From an uncultured Prevotellaceae bacterium (GTDB lineage Bacteria > Bacteroidota > Bacteroidia > Bacteroidales > Bacteroidaceae), in assembly GCA_947166345.1 (NCBI GenBank), contig CAMVDU010000004.1, positions 39,722 to 103,721 on the forward strand: a stretch of 64,000 bases of DNA, read 5' to 3'. Of the stretch, positions 55,205-63,109 are shown in pieces; within the stretch, counting starts at the first letter, position 1, and every line of letters starts with the position of its first letter. The translations under genes were made by a program, and so were the position numbers. The notes under the pieces are model-generated. The model saw only the letters and a list, made by a program, of their open reading frames with translations, ran no database searches and was not told the origin of the DNA.

Positions 55205-56329
55205 ATGGAACAGAAACAAATAACAGCGGCATACGCCGATGCAGTAAGAGCGATAAAAGAAGCGATATTGGAAAGTCGCTATCGTGCAGCACGGTTGGTG
55301 AATAAGGAAGTGCTGGCTCTTTACTATGCTATTGGTGGGTATATTTCCGTTCAAAGCAGAGCTGCAAGATGGGGTAGCAATGCTATTGGCACTATCTCAG
55401 AATTGCTGCAACAGGAGCTGCCTGGGCTAAGAGGTTTTTCTGAGACCAGCATCAAACGTATGCGCATCTTCTACGAGGCATGGTGCAGTATGTTCGAGAA
55501 TCGTCCATTGTCAGCGGACGATTTACAAAACAGCATCATTCCTGTAGGCGACAAAGGACATATTGAAATTCGTCCATTGACAACGGACGAATTACCTCCA
55601 GAGACATTAGATGCCTTTCTTGCCGTTGGTTTTACGAACCATTATGAGATACTGGCCCAAAAGAAGGATGTAGAGCAACGATTGTTCTATATCGTGAATT
55701 GTGCCACTGGATTTTGGAATGGCGACAAGTTGAAATATTATATGAAGGACGATTTGTTTGGAAAGCGTGGCAACATGCCCAATAACTTTGCAACAACCAT
55801 TGCAAATGTGGATTTGCGCAGTAAGGCATTACGCTCGTTCAAGGACGAATATCTGCTTGACTTTGTGAACATTGAAGATCCAGACGAGACAGATGAACGT
55901 GTAATAGAGCAGCAGATTGTTCACAATATCAAGAACTTCATCATGGCATTGGGTAGTGATTTCTCGTTTATGGGTAATCAGTATCGTCTTGTTGTATCCG
56001 AAAAAGAGTATTTCATAGATTTGCTGTTCTTCAATCGCCGTCTTCAGGCACTAATCGCGATCGAATTGAAACGGGGTGAGTTCAAGCCAGAGTATGCAGG
56101 GAAGTTGAATTTCTATCTGTCAGCACTTGACGAGTATGTGAAACTACCTCATGAGAATCCTTCCATCGGAATTATTCTCTGCAAGGACAGAGATTCAAAA
56201 ACGGTGGAGTTCGCATTCCGAGACATCAACAAGCCAATGGGTGTAGCAACCTATCGCACGTCTTCAGAGTTACCCAAGGAATACCAAGGTATACTTCCTG
56301 AACCAGAGGAGTTGAGAAAACTAATGTAA
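55205..56329 (+). CDS. DUF1016 (YhcG) family PD-(D/E)XK nuclease-like protein
   Basis: A 374-residue protein. The N-terminal DUF1016_N helical domain has AIKEAILESRYRAARLVNKEVLALYYAIGGYIS and ELPGLRGFSETSIKRMRIFYEAW. The C-terminal nuclease-like domain has LGSDFSFMGNQYRLVVSEKEYFIDLLFFNRRLQALIAIELKRGEFKPEYAGKLNFYLSALDEYV, with the Asp (YFIDLLF) and ExK (IELKRG) of the PD-(D/E)XK core and a Q/N-x3-Y-like end. YhcG proteins occur near restriction and toxin genes and are suspected to be genome-defence nucleases. Length is full. A truncated paralogue lies at 63.3 kb. Confidence 0.88.
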   Translation: MEQKQITAAYADAVRAIKEAILESRYRAARLVNKEVLALYYAIGGYISVQSRAARWGSNAIGTISELLQQELPGLRGFSETSIKRMRIFYEAWCSMFENRPLSADDLQNSIIPVGDKGHIEIRPLTTDELPPETLDAFLAVGFTNHYEILAQKKDVEQRLFYIVNCATGFWNGDKLKYYMKDDLFGKRGNMPNNFATTIANVDLRSKALRSFKDEYLLDFVNIEDPDETDERVIEQQIVHNIKNFIMALGSDFSFMGNQYRLVVSEKEYFIDLLFFNRRLQALIAIELKRGEFKPEYAGKLNFYLSALDEYVKLPHENPSIGIILCKDRDSKTVEFAFRDINKPMGVATYRTSSELPKEYQGILPEPEELRKLM

Positions 56330-56572
56330 ATGTAGCCAATGTGTGCGATACATCACAGATATTGAGTAATAGGACGTAGCCTAATACGCACTTTTCTGGC
56401 AGATGCCACAAATGATGCCGCAATCAGTTCAAGAGTGTTGAGCAAGCTCAGAAGAAAAAGATGAGAATAGATTTGGTTCTTTCAGAAAGAATGATTACCT
56501 TTGAGACGATGTCTCGAAGTTACTCACGTTCGAAAATACTCAAATAAATTTGGTGTTTTGCTCACTTATTCG

Positions 56573-56580
56573 TAACTTTG
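56573..56580 (+). promoter_or_regulatory. -7 box TAACTTTG in an extended promoter without a known gene
   Basis: Upstream sequence GCTCACTTATTCG matches the GH25 promoter. What is transcribed is either a small RNA or the 32-codon frame starting 6 bp later. Confidence 0.65.
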
Positions 56581-56635
56581 CACCCGATGATGAGTCATAG
56601 TACGGTTGCTGGCTCAGCATCGGGTGTTCTTTCTT
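56581..56635 (+). ncRNA. Candidate small RNA with hairpin and pyrimidine tail
   Basis: Arms CACCCGATG and CATCGGGTG plus inner TGAG/CTCA pairs, followed by TTCTTTCTT. If transcription starts several bases after the -7 box, part of the outer stem is lost, so this is a tentative call; a 32-codon leaderless gene is the alternative. Confidence 0.3.
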
Positions 56636-56893
56636 GCGTCCCGTTGGTAGCAAGCGAGCATAGCTCGAGCGGATGCAGTTTATAGCAGAATGTGGAATTG
56701 AGTACGGTTGCCAATTCGTAACCCTGATTTTCCTCAATCCCCCAGACTGCCTTTATAAAGAAAAGCTGAGAATTCTTCCAAAGATACGAAAAAAACAACA
56801 CATTACAAAACAAAAAGCCACATGAAACCTAAAAAAATTATTAAAAACAAAGTCACCAAGCGACTAAAATTTGATTATTTGCCGATTTGTGAA

Positions 56894-56901
56894 TAACTTT
56901 G
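56894..56901 (+). promoter_or_regulatory. -7 box TAACTTTG of the DUF4491 gene
   Basis: Plus-strand TAnnTTTG, 41 bp before the ATG at 56943. Confidence 0.7.
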
Positions 56902-56942
56902 CACCAGTTAGAAAGAAAAAACAACCCCATTCGTTGCCACAC

Positions 56943-57242
56943 ATGCACTATACAGGAATACTCATTGCCGCTATGACCTTTCTCACCATAGGCCTCTGGC
57001 ACCCCATCGTCATCAAGACCGAATATCACTGGGGCACGCGTCCTTGGATCATCTATCTGCTCATCGGCATCAGCTGTTGTGCCCTTGCCCTGTTCATCGA
57101 GAACATCTACATGTCATCGTTCCTCGGCGTGTTCGGAGCCTCCGCCCTTTGGGGCATCGGCGAGCTGTTCGAACAGAAGAAGCGTGTGGACAGAGGCTGG
57201 TTCCCCCGCAATCCCAAGAAAGATATCCACAAACTTAAATAG
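56943..57242 (+). CDS. DUF4491 small membrane protein
   Basis: A 99-residue protein starting MHYTGILIAAMTFLTIGLWHPIVIKTEYHWGTRPWIIYLLIG; the segment with EYHWGTRPW is the DUF4491 signature. Three membrane helices (about 4-20, 34-52, 58-74) are followed by a basic cytoplasmic tail (RGWFPRNPKKDIHKLK). The start is taken from the family N-terminus. Function unknown. Confidence 0.85.
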   Translation: MHYTGILIAAMTFLTIGLWHPIVIKTEYHWGTRPWIIYLLIGISCCALALFIENIYMSSFLGVFGASALWGIGELFEQKKRVDRGWFPRNPKKDIHKLK

Positions 57243-57255
57243 GGATTGTTGTTTC

Positions 57256-57807
57256 TCACCCACCCTTTGATACGCTGCGGGTCTCTTTGCGCGCCTCTCT
57301 CCACTTTGGAAAGAATTTATCCATCAGCGCATGGAAACGAGCATTATGACTGGGTTCCAACAGATGGCATAGTTCATGGACCACAACATGTTCCACGCAC
57401 CACTCGGGCAACAATAGCACATAGGTGGAGATGCAGATAGAACGGTCTTTCACCCTGCACATCCCCCATCTTGATATCATCGGTTTGTAATAGACTACAG
57501 AAGAAATCACGCCCATCTCCTTCGCATGGCGTTCCACCATCGGCTCCACCAACGCTTTCAGTCTCATAAGAGCCCCTTCTTTTTGTGCACGCGTGGTCAG
57601 TGGCAGCTGGTCGTAAAACCCAGCCCGTTGCTCCTGACGTTCAGCCGTTTTCTTCCTTGCCTCTGTAATCCAGTCACTATGCTGCGCAATGAAAGCCTCC
57701 ACCTCCCTTTTCGCCATACCAATAGGAGCCGACACATGCACATCGCCATTCTTTACGATGCGCATCGACAACCTTCTGGTCCTTCTATATGTCACTTGTA
57801 TCGCCAT
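57256..57807 (-). CDS. YgjP/DUF45 (SprT-like) metallopeptidase
   Basis: A 183-residue zinc metalloprotease-like protein. The zinc motif is HELCHLLEPSHNARFHALMDKFFPKW (HExxH plus a distal His), preceded by SRWGMCRVKDRSICISTYVLLLPEWCVEHVVV, both typical of the YgjP-type DUF45 family found near type I restriction genes. It lies 49 bp downstream of the AlbA_2 gene on the same strand and converges on DUF4491. A role in protein quality control or restriction-associated processing is speculation. Confidence 0.87.
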   Translation of the reverse strand: MAIQVTYRRTRRLSMRIVKNGDVHVSAPIGMAKREVEAFIAQHSDWITEARKKTAERQEQRAGFYDQLPLTTRAQKEGALMRLKALVEPMVERHAKEMGVISSVVYYKPMISRWGMCRVKDRSICISTYVLLLPEWCVEHVVVHELCHLLEPSHNARFHALMDKFFPKWREARKETRSVSKGG

Positions 57808-57856
57808 CAGTCTCCTTGATACTCAATCGGATCAGGGTATTGTCCCGCGATCCTTT

Positions 57857-59443
57857 TTATTTCAATAGCTGCCATTCGCCTTTTATCTTCGAGTGTTCCT
57901 TGTTGATGTATCCCAGTTCCTTCAAATCGTTAATGGCACGTTTTATAGTTGCCTCGCTAACTCCAAGATTATCCTGAAGCCACGAATACTTCGCCTTGCG
58001 ATTCAGCTTAATGGCCTTATATACCTCCTCTACAATGGGCGCAGGGAATTTAGAAACCTTCATTTTTGACGGTTTTTTTGACGGTTTCTGGTCATCCTCT
58101 TGACCATTTTTGTGACCATTTTTATGACCATTTTTGTCTTCAGAAATGGTCAAATTTGGCTGTTTTTGTGTCAGTTTTCCTGTCTGCTTTTCTCCATTTT
58201 CCGTCACAAAGCCCTGGACTATTGCTTCCATCAAAGCCCGCTCGCCACGAGGTGACTTCATTTCCTTCACCATCACAGCCGTCTGATAACTGAAATCGTA
58301 CTCAGCCTCTCCGTTCTCGTTGGCCTTCAGTTCTTTCTGCACTTTCAGTACACCACGACTATGCCGGTTCACATATCCCAGTACTTTCATTGCCTCAGCC
58401 ACCACGATATTTCGATAGTCGTTCACCTTCGGAAAATTCTGTTCGTTGGCACGTCCATACAATCCACCATGATTCATTATCTCGATACGGTCGTCATACT
58501 GGTAGAACTGAATCGGGCCATTGCTGGTGTAGTCACGGTGGCAGATTGCGTTCATCAGCAACTCACGAGTGGACCAATATGGATAATCAACAAACGGGTC
58601 TTCGCGCGTTGAACTGACAGGTATTGGGCGACGATTAGCAATCGTGGTCTCCACAAAAGTATCCAGTTCCTCCAACGTCGTGCATAGGTTGCCTTTGAAT
58701 TCGTGCTCCATCATAATATCGCCAGCACGGTCTTTTCCCGCAAAACGCACATACTGGATATAGGCCCCAGGAATAAACCTGCGCAGGTTCTTTGCAAAGA
58801 ACAGCATGCCAGCATTCGTGGGACAGTCGTACTTCATATCAAAAAATCCGAACGATGACAACTGATCCTTAACAGTACGGCCCTCTTTGCGGTCTTCCTC
58901 AATCTCATCGTCTGTCATCGCCTTAGGCAAGAAGTAATGCTTGAACTTCTGCAAGTCCACGTCGTCGATAGTTGCATTCAGGCAGGGTGACGCATCAAAC
59001 GCTGTTACGTTCGTCCTACGTTTCTCCAACAAGACACGCTCATCGTCCTCGTTGGCCACTCCCTTGCGAGGTCCAATCCTTATCCAGATACGCCCCTTAT
59101 ACTTGACAGGAGGAAATACCGACGGTTCCACCCGTACCATCACGATGTCCCCTTCTTCCATTGACACCTTCTCAACCGTCATTGAGGGTTGCGGCTGAAT
59201 ATTGCCATCTGTGCGGATAGCGGCCACATTCTTCAGCAGCTCATCCGTCACATCAAGCCCCTGCACCTCACCATCATCCTTGACACCCAAGAACAAATAG
59301 CCTGGAAGCCGATAATCAGGCAGGTCGTTGGCAAAAGCACAGATAGCCTGTCCAAACTTATCAGTATTTGTGGTTGAGATTGTCCTTTCAACCCGATCAC
59401 TCTCTATATCGTTGAGCAATGCTCTTATTTCTTCTTTCGTCAT
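57857..59443 (-). CDS. AlbA_2 (Schlafen-like) ATP-binding transcriptional regulator-type protein
   Basis: A 528-residue protein. The start MTKEEIRALLNDIESDRVERTIST is chosen from the family. The AlbA_2 domain (about 10-130) has ERTISTTNTDKFGQAICAFANDLPD and GYLFLGVKDDGEVQG; the usual ESxxxEFK motif is altered. The middle has PYWSTRELLMNAICHRDYTSNGPIQFYQYDDRIEIMNHGGLYG (HATPase_c_4). A linker with a 12-bp tandem repeat coding NGHKNGHKNGQ precedes a C-terminal winged helix (YSWLQDNLGVSEATIKRAINDLKELGYI). Members regulate transcription or act in defence contexts. The first codons lie after a duplicated CTTTGCAAACGAAATATG. Confidence 0.88.
   Translation of the reverse strand: MTKEEIRALLNDIESDRVERTISTTNTDKFGQAICAFANDLPDYRLPGYLFLGVKDDGEVQGLDVTDELLKNVAAIRTDGNIQPQPSMTVEKVSMEEGDIVMVRVEPSVFPPVKYKGRIWIRIGPRKGVANEDDERVLLEKRRTNVTAFDASPCLNATIDDVDLQKFKHYFLPKAMTDDEIEEDRKEGRTVKDQLSSFGFFDMKYDCPTNAGMLFFAKNLRRFIPGAYIQYVRFAGKDRAGDIMMEHEFKGNLCTTLEELDTFVETTIANRRPIPVSSTREDPFVDYPYWSTRELLMNAICHRDYTSNGPIQFYQYDDRIEIMNHGGLYGRANEQNFPKVNDYRNIVVAEAMKVLGYVNRHSRGVLKVQKELKANENGEAEYDFSYQTAVMVKEMKSPRGERALMEAIVQGFVTENGEKQTGKLTQKQPNLTISEDKNGHKNGHKNGQEDDQKPSKKPSKMKVSKFPAPIVEEVYKAIKLNRKAKYSWLQDNLGVSEATIKRAINDLKELGYINKEHSKIKGEWQLLK
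58103..58139 (-). repeat. 12-bp tandem repeat in the AlbA_2 protein linker
   Basis: GACCATTTTTGT and GACCATTTTTAT alternate in about three copies on the plus strand; the coding strand gives the NGHK repeat. Confidence 0.8.
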
Positions 59444-59531
59444 ATTTCGTTTGCAAAGAATGTTACATATCAAATTTCACATCAGCCATCAGACCTCATA
59501 CATCCGACATCTTTCAGCCATATTTCGTTTG

Positions 59532-59539
59532 CAAAGTTA
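59532..59539 (-). promoter_or_regulatory. -7 box TAACTTTG of the AlbA_2 gene
   Basis: Minus-strand TAnnTTTG about 90 bp before the ATG, in an extended promoter (TTTTGCTCTCGACTTTTCG upstream). The copy next to the ATG lacks the TA. Confidence 0.65.
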
Positions 59540-59712
59540 CGAAAAGTCGAGAGCAAAACAAAAGAATATGTTCTTTTTTTGCCGAGACGGAGTAAGTTCG
59601 CCATTTCTGATGGCAAAGTTACTAAAAATCCCACTCATTTCAGCAATGAACGGGAAAAAGTTTTTGTTAATGATTATCAAGCGATTATTTTGAGATAATA
59701 ATGCAGTCATTA

Positions 59713-59860
59713 TTATGTCACTCACCTGACCCCTGACATAATGTTCACCACCAAAAAGAAAACTCGCGCAAGGAATCTTACGCGAGTTAATAGTGTCAGT
59801 CACCTGTCTCTAGTGTACTCTCAACAACGAGACAGTATCTGTCCCTGGTGTCCTTGGAAA
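59713..59860. repeat. Cluster of REP-like palindromes
   Basis: In order: TTATGTCA ... TGACATAA (59713-59741) around ACTCACCTGACCCC; AACTCGCG ... CGCGAGTT (59761-59788); GTCAGTCACCTGTCTCTAGTG (about 59795-59815); GACAG and CTGTCCCTGGTGTC (59831-59852). The third and fourth are versions of a sequence also at 63905-63927. Confidence 0.65.
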
Positions 59861-59956
59861 AAGACACCTTTAAATGGGCATAGAACATATTGAAACTCTT
59901 ACTATGTCTTTTTAGAAAAATAACATCAGGAAGTTGGAAATCTTAATAAATTGTTG

Positions 59957-59964
59957 TACTTTTG
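59957..59964 (+). promoter_or_regulatory. -7 box TACTTTTG of the AT-rich nuclease pair
   Basis: Plus-strand TAnnTTTG, 27 bp before the ATG at 59992. Confidence 0.7.
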
Positions 59965-59991
59965 CAAACGAAATAGAATATTAGAACCGAC

Positions 59992-60933
59992 ATGAATAAT
60001 GATTTTATTATTGCAAAAGTCGAACAGTATTATCAACAATACTTTGAACAAGAATCGGTAATTACCTCTAATGGCTTTACGGATTTCTTTTTTGACAAAC
60101 TAAAATCTATACCTCTTTGCAAGAGGATTTTGAACGAACTTAATAACTGCCCTCATATTCCCGAATCGATATTTAGGGATAGAGAAAGTCTGGATATAGA
60201 CGAGTTTATATGGGATTTACTTAGTAAAGGAGAGAGATATTATGTTTCCTATTGTTATCAATGTTACTGTTATCTTAGAAAGGAGAAACTAGAGCACCAT
60301 AACAATTCCAAAGAATATTATTTTAATGATGTAAAATGGACGGAAAAAAGTTATGAGACTGAAGGAGATCAACTCCAACTCTTCAAGAAAGGTTTCGTTC
60401 GCCCTATTATAGACTATATAATTGGCAATTTAACAAGTGAATCTATCATACTCCATACATTAGAAAGATACAAGTCGAGAGTGGAACGGTTTAAGAGTCT
60501 TATCGCAGATGATATTATTCATTTAAACGAGAAATATTTGCAACGTGATTTAGCTTTATTCCTTTTTGATAATAAAATAGTGTTTAGCAAAGAAGATAAT
60601 ACTTCCAATGGCAGACTTGACTTCCTTATATCACCATTATATAAAGATGTTCAGTATGGCTCCATATTAGAATGTAATGATAAACCCTATATAATTGAAG
60701 TAAAGTATTTTAAAGACGAAACAGACATTACTAAACTGAAAAATGCAATTAAACAACTAAGTGTGTATATTGGTCAAAAACCTTCATATGGTTGCTTAGT
60801 AGTTTTCACAACGGACGAAACAGATTTTGATTTTCCTCCTAAAATTGGAGACATTTCTGTGATAACTATTTATTTAGGGGAAAAATTTCCTTGTGAGCGT
60901 AAATTTAATAATTTACTATTAGAATTTGATTAG
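59992..60933 (+). CDS. PD-(D/E)XK-like nuclease of unknown family
   Basis: A 313-residue soluble protein. The C-terminal third has all parts of a RecB-type nuclease core: Glu180 in NEKYLQRDLALFL, GRLDFL with Asp210, IIEVKYF with Glu236 and Lys238, and QLSVY (QxxxY, 255-259). The N-terminal 175 residues are helical and aromatic (YYVSYCYQCYCYLRKEK) and not recognised. Composition is strikingly AT-rich and the codons differ from those of the surrounding housekeeping genes, indicating transfer. It is 25 bp upstream of the GIY-YIG gene and shares its composition, so the two probably form one operon. A defence or mobile-element role is likely from context but not shown. Confidence 0.75.
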   Translation: MNNDFIIAKVEQYYQQYFEQESVITSNGFTDFFFDKLKSIPLCKRILNELNNCPHIPESIFRDRESLDIDEFIWDLLSKGERYYVSYCYQCYCYLRKEKLEHHNNSKEYYFNDVKWTEKSYETEGDQLQLFKKGFVRPIIDYIIGNLTSESIILHTLERYKSRVERFKSLIADDIIHLNEKYLQRDLALFLFDNKIVFSKEDNTSNGRLDFLISPLYKDVQYGSILECNDKPYIIEVKYFKDETDITKLKNAIKQLSVYIGQKPSYGCLVVFTTDETDFDFPPKIGDISVITIYLGEKFPCERKFNNLLLEFD

Positions 60934-60958
60934 TCTTACTTTAATTATCCATAATAGT

Positions 60959-62608
60959 ATGTCAAATAGCAAGCATCCCATAGGGTATTGGCGTGACAAA
61001 GAGAACATTTTGTCTGTAATAATTACAACTGATTCTAGATCAGAATTTCAAGAAAAGTATTCTGGCGCTGCTGCAGCAGCAAGACAATTGGGTATCTATG
61101 AGGAACTAACCGCCATGATGGTTGAGAAAGGGCTTTGGCAGCAAAAAAGTCATGTTTATTGGACAAAAGAAAGCTGCGTTGCTGAGATTAGGAAACACAA
61201 GACAGTAACAGATTTACTCAATAATAATATGGGAGCGTATCTCTATGCTCGTAAACATGGTTTTTGGGAACAGGAAAGTCTCAGAATGGAAAAGAGGGGA
61301 AGTCTTCGCTTTCGCAAAATTTATGTATTCGAATTTGAAGATGGATATGCTTATGTTGGATTATCATATAACCCAAAGAAGCGAGAAAAAGATCACTTAC
61401 GAGATATAGATTCTGCTGTTTATATTCATTTGCACGAGACTCACTGTCCGTATGTATTTAAGAAATTATCTGACTTTTTGGAACGAAAAATAGCTTCTGA
61501 AAAAGAAGAAGAATTTAAACAGCTTTACAAAAGAAATGGTTGGGTCATGCTCAATCGTATGAAATGTGGTGGACTAGGAGCTTTAGGTAGTATAAAATAT
61601 TCGAAAGAGCAGATTCGTGGAATAGCAAGTAAATATGATTGCCGGTCAGACTTTAATAAAAACGACAAAGGTGCCTATTTATTTGCATATAAAAATGGCT
61701 GGCTTGATGAAGTTTGTGCTGGTATGCCAAAGTTCAAAGGAAGGGAAGAACCCACTGATGAAGAAATCCTAGAAGTTGTCCAAAAATGTAATAACAGAAC
61801 AGAACTAAAAAGTCATCACACAAGAATTTGGAATAAACTTGTTGAAACGGGGCTAATAGACTTTTACTATCCTAAAAGAAAAACTCTTGAAGAAGAATGG
61901 CCTGACGAGAGAATTAGTGAAGTCGTAAAGTTATGTAATAGTCGGACAGAGTTGATGAAGAAACATAGAGGTGCTTACGACCTACTTGAAAGGGATGGGC
62001 GTATAGACATTTATTTCCCTATCATTAAAAAGGAACCCAAGTTAAAAAAGAAAACTCAGAGAAAAGAAAAGCCACCTAAAAAGATAAAGACCCCCAAACC
62101 GTCAAAAGATGAAATCAAAAACGTGGTAATAGGTTATGAAACAAAAATGGATTTTTACCACGCTCATCCGACTATGTATAATTATGCATGCAAAATGGGA
62201 TGGCTTAATGATATTTTTGGAGATTTTCCTAGAAGGGCAAAACGAAGAATTATCCACAAATATTGGACTGATGACAAAATTGAAAAAGCTGTAAAAGACA
62301 AACCTTATAAGGCAGAATTTCGAAAAAAATATCCTGGTGCATACGATTTGCTTCAACGCGAAGGAAGGCTTGATGAATATTTTCATGCAAATAAAGCTAA
62401 AGGGCCAGAACGCTGGAATGATAAAGCCATCCTAGAGATAATTAAAGGATGTAAGACTCCAGCAGATTTAGGTCGGAAGTCACGAGGTGCTCTACAGCGC
62501 TTAAGAAAAGATGGTAGACTTGATGAATTCTTTCCTAATAGAGTTAAGAGGAAAAAAACTAAATCACAAATCACAGGGACAGGAACCCTGATCCACGCCG
62601 AAGCGTAG
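60959..62608 (+). CDS. GIY-YIG endonuclease with about eight SRSEF/GAY-type helical repeats
   Basis: A 549-residue protein starting MSNSKHPIGYWRDKENIL. A GIY-YIG domain covers about 118-207: KIYVFEF and AYVGLS (GIY and YIG equivalents), KKREKDH, Glu175 (FLERKIAS) as likely metal ligand, and LNRMKCGGLG. Around it are repeats of about 45 residues with a WTDxxI...SRTEL..K..GAY.LL.R.GRLDEYFP pattern, at about 11-55, 66-110, 213-256, 265-306, 314-355, 381-422, 436-476 and 486-527. Similar single repeats accompany phage GIY-YIG proteins and may bind DNA. A Lys/Pro-rich linker sits at 357-380. The last residues (TGTGTLIHAEA) are read from a REP-like palindrome. The gene is AT-rich. Confidence 0.85.
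   Translation: MSNSKHPIGYWRDKENILSVIITTDSRSEFQEKYSGAAAAARQLGIYEELTAMMVEKGLWQQKSHVYWTKESCVAEIRKHKTVTDLLNNNMGAYLYARKHGFWEQESLRMEKRGSLRFRKIYVFEFEDGYAYVGLSYNPKKREKDHLRDIDSAVYIHLHETHCPYVFKKLSDFLERKIASEKEEEFKQLYKRNGWVMLNRMKCGGLGALGSIKYSKEQIRGIASKYDCRSDFNKNDKGAYLFAYKNGWLDEVCAGMPKFKGREEPTDEEILEVVQKCNNRTELKSHHTRIWNKLVETGLIDFYYPKRKTLEEEWPDERISEVVKLCNSRTELMKKHRGAYDLLERDGRIDIYFPIIKKEPKLKKKTQRKEKPPKKIKTPKPSKDEIKNVVIGYETKMDFYHAHPTMYNYACKMGWLNDIFGDFPRRAKRRIIHKYWTDDKIEKAVKDKPYKAEFRKKYPGAYDLLQREGRLDEYFHANKAKGPERWNDKAILEIIKGCKTPADLGRKSRGALQRLRKDGRLDEFFPNRVKRKKTKSQITGTGTLIHAEA
62574..62590. repeat. REP-like palindrome CAGGG...CCCTG at the end of the GIY-YIG gene
   Basis: CAGGG-ACAGGAA-CCCTG overlaps the last codons; the AGGGACAGG word is shared with 63909-63917. 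Confidence 0.6.
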
Positions 62609-62916
62609 AGTCATTGTTCCAGTCCCCATGATTCTCAACCACAGCGGAGCGATGCCGCATGCAGCAGAGCCTTGAGGGTATGCTATAAGTTAGGGGATGG
62701 AGAGCTACGTTAGAGCATAGCAAAGTGGGGGGGTATTTTTCACCTCTCTCCTCACATTATATATCATCAATGAGCTGCTCATCTCGTAGGTCTTCGTAAT
62801 TAGATTTTGCAAAATTACAAATAATAATCAATAACACCAAAGCAAAAGCGGAATATTTTTGACGCCAATCTTTGCTATTGTAAAATATTTTCTTTGACAT
62901 TTAGACATTTAGACTG

Positions 62917-63066
62917 TCTTACAATCTTACATCTTACATTCTTACAGGAAGCAGTTTTTAGACAATCGAAAAAATAAATTATAACTTCAAATATAATATT
63001 AATATTATATTTGGTGTCAGATGAAAAAATCATTCCTGTAAGAATGTAAGATGTAAGATTGTAAGA
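62917..63066. repeat. Element 2: perfect 34-bp inverted repeat of GTAAGAT-type units around an AT palindrome
   Basis: Arms at 62917-62950 and 63033-63066 match without mismatch. Each arm is itself a run of TGTAAGA-like units. A 24-bp AT-only palindrome sits between them (62989-63012). Confidence 0.92.
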
Positions 63067-63109
63067 TTTCTGCAGTGGCGTGCCAAGACGCGCTCTATAC
63101 GCTTTGGCT

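Larger units (their letters stand above)
56330..56942. other. 610-bp stretch with a short promoter-driven transcript candidate
   Basis: An extended promoter ends in TAACTTTG at 56573-56580. It is followed by the inverted arms CACCCGATG (56581) and CATCGGGTG (56618) with a pyrimidine tract behind them. The same DNA encodes a 32-residue plus-strand frame (56587-56685, MMSHSTVAGSASG). GGTTGCCAATTCGTAACC at 56706-56723 repeats a word seen at 53948. Nothing else is recognisable. Confidence 0.5.
59444..59991. other. Palindrome-rich 550-bp spacer between divergent genes
   Basis: It holds a duplication of CTTTGCAAACGAAATATG (minus strand, at the AlbA_2 start and about 76 bp upstream), the AlbA_2 promoter, a cluster of REP-like palindromes at 59713-59860, and the promoter of the AT-rich nuclease pair. 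No gene is seen. Confidence 0.6.

Noticed and set aside
56595..56813. Minus-strand 72-codon frame (with the segment GYELATVLNSTF)
   Set aside because: No promoter or family match; it overlaps the plus-strand promoter-hairpin unit. It may be a decayed fragment, but I cannot support it.
62917..63066. Possible CRISPR array at the GTAAGAT repeats
   Set aside because: Units are 7-8 bp, there are no spacers of constant length, and no cas genes are present.
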